DNA of 8,591 bases, taken from contig JAFALP010000314.1 in assembly GCA_019234175.1 (NCBI GenBank), forward strand, positions 1 to 8,591, written 5' to 3'. The first letter of the stretch is position 1. The number at the start of each line of letters is the position of its first letter. Source of the DNA: Actinomycetota bacterium. Lineage in GTDB: Bacteria; Actinomycetota; Thermoleophilia; Gaiellales; Gaiellaceae. Below, piece by piece: positions 6,670 to 8,591 of the stretch. Under the pieces are notes generated by a model that made no database searches, was not told where the DNA came from, and saw only the letters and a program-made list of their open reading frames with translations. The translations under genes were made by a program, and so were the position numbers.

Positions 6670-8180
6670 CCGGAACCGCGGAGCAGGCGAACCCGCTCCT
6701 CGAGGGACTGTCGTTCCGGCGGACGCCGGACCCGTGCGCGCTCGTCATCTTCGGCGCGTCCGGCGACCTGACGCACAAGAAGCTCATGCCCGCGCTGTAC
6801 GCGCTCGCGTTCCGGCGGCTCCTGCCGACGCGCTTCGCGGTCATCGGCGTCGCACGCACCGAGCAGGACGACGACGGGTGGCGCGAGGACATGAAGCACG
6901 CGGTGCAGCAGTACGCGCGCGACGAGTTCCGGCAGGACGTCTGGGACGAGCTGGCCGCGAACATGCACTACCTCTCCGCCGACTTCGCCGACGAGGCGGG
7001 CGCCGACCAACTCGAGCAGCTCGTCGAGAAGTGCGACAAGGAGATGAATCTCGGCGGCAACCGCGTGTACTACCTCGCGGTCCCGCCGCCGGCGTTTCCG
7101 GAGATCGTCGAGGCGCTCGGCAAGCGCAAGAGCCCGACCGGCTGGACCCGGCTCATCGTCGAGAAGCCGTTCGGCCACGACCTCGACTCCGCGCGCTCGC
7201 TCAACCGCATGCTCTGGGAGCACTTCGCCGAGAACGAGATCTTCCGCATCGACCACTACCTCGGCAAGGAGACGGTCCAGAACATGCTCGCGCTGCGATT
7301 CGCGAACGGCGTGTTCGAGCCGATCTGGAACCGGCAGTTCATCGACCACGTCCAGATCACCGTCGCCGAGTCGATCGGCATCGAGGGGCGCGCAGGCTAC
7401 TACGAGCAGGCCGGAGCGATCCGGGACATCTTCCAGAACCACCTGCTGCAGCTGCTCGCGATCACGGCGATGGAGCCGCCGATCGACTTCCACGCCGAGT
7501 CCGTGCACAACGAGAAGGTCAAGGTCCTGAAGGCGCTGCACACCCCGGGGCCGAAGTCGGTCGTGCGCGGGCAGTACGGCCGCGGCTTCGTCGAGGGCGA
7601 GGAGGTGCCGGCCTACCGCGAGGAGGAGGGCGTCGCCTCCGACTCGATGACCGAGACGTTCGTCGCGGCGAAGCTCTTCGTGGACAACTGGCGCTGGGCG
7701 GACACGCCGTTCTACGTGCGCATGGGCAAGCGCCTCGCGCGCCGCGAGACCACGATCGCCATCCAGTTCAAGCGAGCGCCGCACCCGCCGTTCGAGGAGA
7801 CGACCTCGGAGGGGCTGCGGCCGAACGTCCTCCTCGTGCACGTGCAGCCGGACGAGGGCGTGTCCCTCGCGATCGGCGCGAAGGTGCCGGGGCAGGGCAT
7901 GACGATCCGCACCGTGCACATGGACTTCCTGTACGGCGGCGCGTTCCGCACCGGCATGCCGGAGGCGTACGAGCGCCTCATCCTCGACACGATGCTCGGC
8001 GACACGTCGCTCTTCACGCGCTCCGACGAGGTGGAGGAGCAATGGCTCCTCGTCGACGCGATCGTGGCGGCGTGGCAGCGCGACCGGCCCGCGTTCCCGA
8101 ACTACCCCGCCGGGACGTGGGGGCCGCCGAGCTCCGAGGAGCTGCTGCGCAGGGACGGCCGGTCGTGGCGACGCAACTGA
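6666..8180 (+). CDS. zwf: Glucose-6-phosphate 1-dehydrogenase
   Basis: First step of the oxidative pentose phosphate pathway: oxidises glucose-6-phosphate to 6-phosphogluconolactone with reduction of NAD(P). At 504 aa it is full length. The nucleotide-binding motif GASGDLTHKKLMPALY begins at residue 30. The substrate motif EKPFGHDL lies near 171, and the active-site signature RIDHYLGKE is at 194-202. The general-base histidine is most likely H259 in FQNHLLQLLAITAMEPP. Further C-terminal family blocks include RMGKRL and the TMLGDTSLFTRSDEVEEQW region. The start at ATG 6666 overlaps gnd by four bases; the open frame upstream is a shadow of gnd. The following opcA gene begins 16 bases before the zwf stop. 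Zwf in Actinobacteria and Cyanobacteria commonly depends on, or is tuned by, OpcA for its active oligomer. The cofactor (NADP or both) cannot be read confidently from the sequence. Confidence 0.97.
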   Translation: MTGTAEQANPLLEGLSFRRTPDPCALVIFGASGDLTHKKLMPALYALAFRRLLPTRFAVIGVARTEQDDDGWREDMKHAVQQYARDEFRQDVWDELAANMHYLSADFADEAGADQLEQLVEKCDKEMNLGGNRVYYLAVPPPAFPEIVEALGKRKSPTGWTRLIVEKPFGHDLDSARSLNRMLWEHFAENEIFRIDHYLGKETVQNMLALRFANGVFEPIWNRQFIDHVQITVAESIGIEGRAGYYEQAGAIRDIFQNHLLQLLAITAMEPPIDFHAESVHNEKVKVLKALHTPGPKSVVRGQYGRGFVEGEEVPAYREEEGVASDSMTETFVAAKLFVDNWRWADTPFYVRMGKRLARRETTIAIQFKRAPHPPFEETTSEGLRPNVLLVHVQPDEGVSLAIGAKVPGQGMTIRTVHMDFLYGGAFRTGMPEAYERLILDTMLGDTSLFTRSDEVEEQWLLVDAIVAAWQRDRPAFPNYPAGTWGPPSSEELLRRDGRSWRRN

Positions 8181-8591
8181 GCGAGTGGACCGGCGAGGGC
8201 GTCCGCCTCGCCGAGGTCGACCGCGCCATCGCGCAGCTCCGCGCGTCGACCGCGGGCTCCGGCAGCCAGCCGAGCCTGCGCACGAGCGTGATGACGCACA
8301 TGGCGTGGATCCCGGAACAGTGGGTGGAGCCGGCGCGCGCCGCGCTGAGCGGGATGGGCGAGCGGCACCCCTCGCGGTCGATCCTGCTGCTGCCCGATCC
8401 GAACGCGGGCGTCGACTGCATCGACGCGGCCGTGACGCTCGAGTGCTACGCGGTTCCCGGTGTCGACCGCGAGGTGTGCTCCGAGGTGATCGAGCTCCGG
8501 CTGCGCGGCGGGCGCGCGAAGGCCCCGGCGAGCATCGTCGAGCCCCTTCTCATCGCCGACCTCCCGGTGTTCCTGCGCTGGCGCGGAGAGC
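8165..8591 (+). CDS. opcA: Glucose-6-phosphate dehydrogenase assembly protein OpcA (N-terminal 142 codons; cut by the right edge)
   Basis: OpcA is a partner of Zwf that promotes assembly or activity of G6PD in Cyanobacteria and Actinobacteria; it has no known catalytic function of its own. The visible N-terminal part reads open to the edge. It has the family blocks SLRTSVMTHMAWIPEQW (about residues 37-53), HPSRSILLLPDP (68-79), SEVIELRLRG (106-115) and DLPVFLRWRG near the cut end, all typical of OpcA. Cysteines lie at 85, 94 and 105; I cannot link these to the redox cysteines described for cyanobacterial OpcA. GTG 8165 is chosen because AGGGA at 8151-8155 lies 9 bases upstream and it gives an N-terminus of ordinary length; the next in-frame start candidates (GTG 8288, ATG 8291) would cut into the conserved THMAW block. 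It overlaps zwf by 16 bases in another frame, so it is likely translated with zwf. Confidence 0.9.
   Translation, partial: MATQLSEWTGEGVRLAEVDRAIAQLRASTAGSGSQPSLRTSVMTHMAWIPEQWVEPARAALSGMGERHPSRSILLLPDPNAGVDCIDAAVTLECYAVPGVDREVCSEVIELRLRGGRAKAPASIVEPLLIADLPVFLRWRGE

Noticed and set aside
6468..8042. A 524-codon open frame on the minus strand opposite gnd and zwf
   Set aside because: Same low-complexity composition and position as the other shadows; zwf on the other strand explains the region.

Overview
This is a GC-rich window, with G or C at most third codon positions. It carries one divergent ATPase gene and a dense same-strand gene cluster for the pentose phosphate pathway. Codon bias, GTG starts, overlapping genes and above all an opcA gene next to zwf point to a high-GC actinobacterium (Actinomycetota). 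The small Tal-Pgi-type glucose-6-phosphate isomerase and the short-form 6-phosphogluconate dehydrogenase would suit a deep-branching class such as Thermoleophilia. The placement below phylum is inference, not shown by the sequence.

Layout: (1) positions 1-1155, minus strand, hold the N-terminal 385 codons of an ABC-F type ATPase whose 3' end lies beyond the left edge. (2) Positions 1156-1193 are a 38-base divergent intergenic gap, the only non-coding stretch besides a 20-base spacer. It holds TAnnnT elements placed so that both flanking genes could be transcribed with no leader or almost none. (3) From 1194 to the right edge, six plus-strand genes run head to tail: transketolase (tkt), transaldolase (tal), glucose-6-phosphate isomerase (pgi), 6-phosphogluconate dehydrogenase (gnd), glucose-6-phosphate dehydrogenase (zwf) and the G6PD assembly protein opcA, which is cut by the edge. 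The junctions are a 20-base gap, a 1-base overlap, directly abutting codons, a 4-base overlap and a 16-base overlap. That is the pattern of one translationally coupled operon.

The operon encodes most of a pentose phosphate cycle. Zwf (with OpcA) and Gnd oxidise glucose-6-phosphate to ribulose-5-phosphate. Tkt and Tal rearrange pentose phosphates into fructose-6-phosphate and glyceraldehyde-3-phosphate. Pgi returns fructose-6-phosphate to glucose-6-phosphate. 6-phosphogluconolactonase, ribose-5-phosphate isomerase and ribulose-phosphate 3-epimerase are not in the window; the lactonase is expected soon after opcA.

I found no RNA genes, mobile elements, CRISPR arrays, significant repeats or terminators. 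I also found no clearly new biological system. The more interesting details are the tal/pgi pair, which looks like the unfused counterpart of known Tal-Pgi fusion enzymes; the likely NAD-type cofactor pocket of Gnd; and the possible leaderless divergent promoters.
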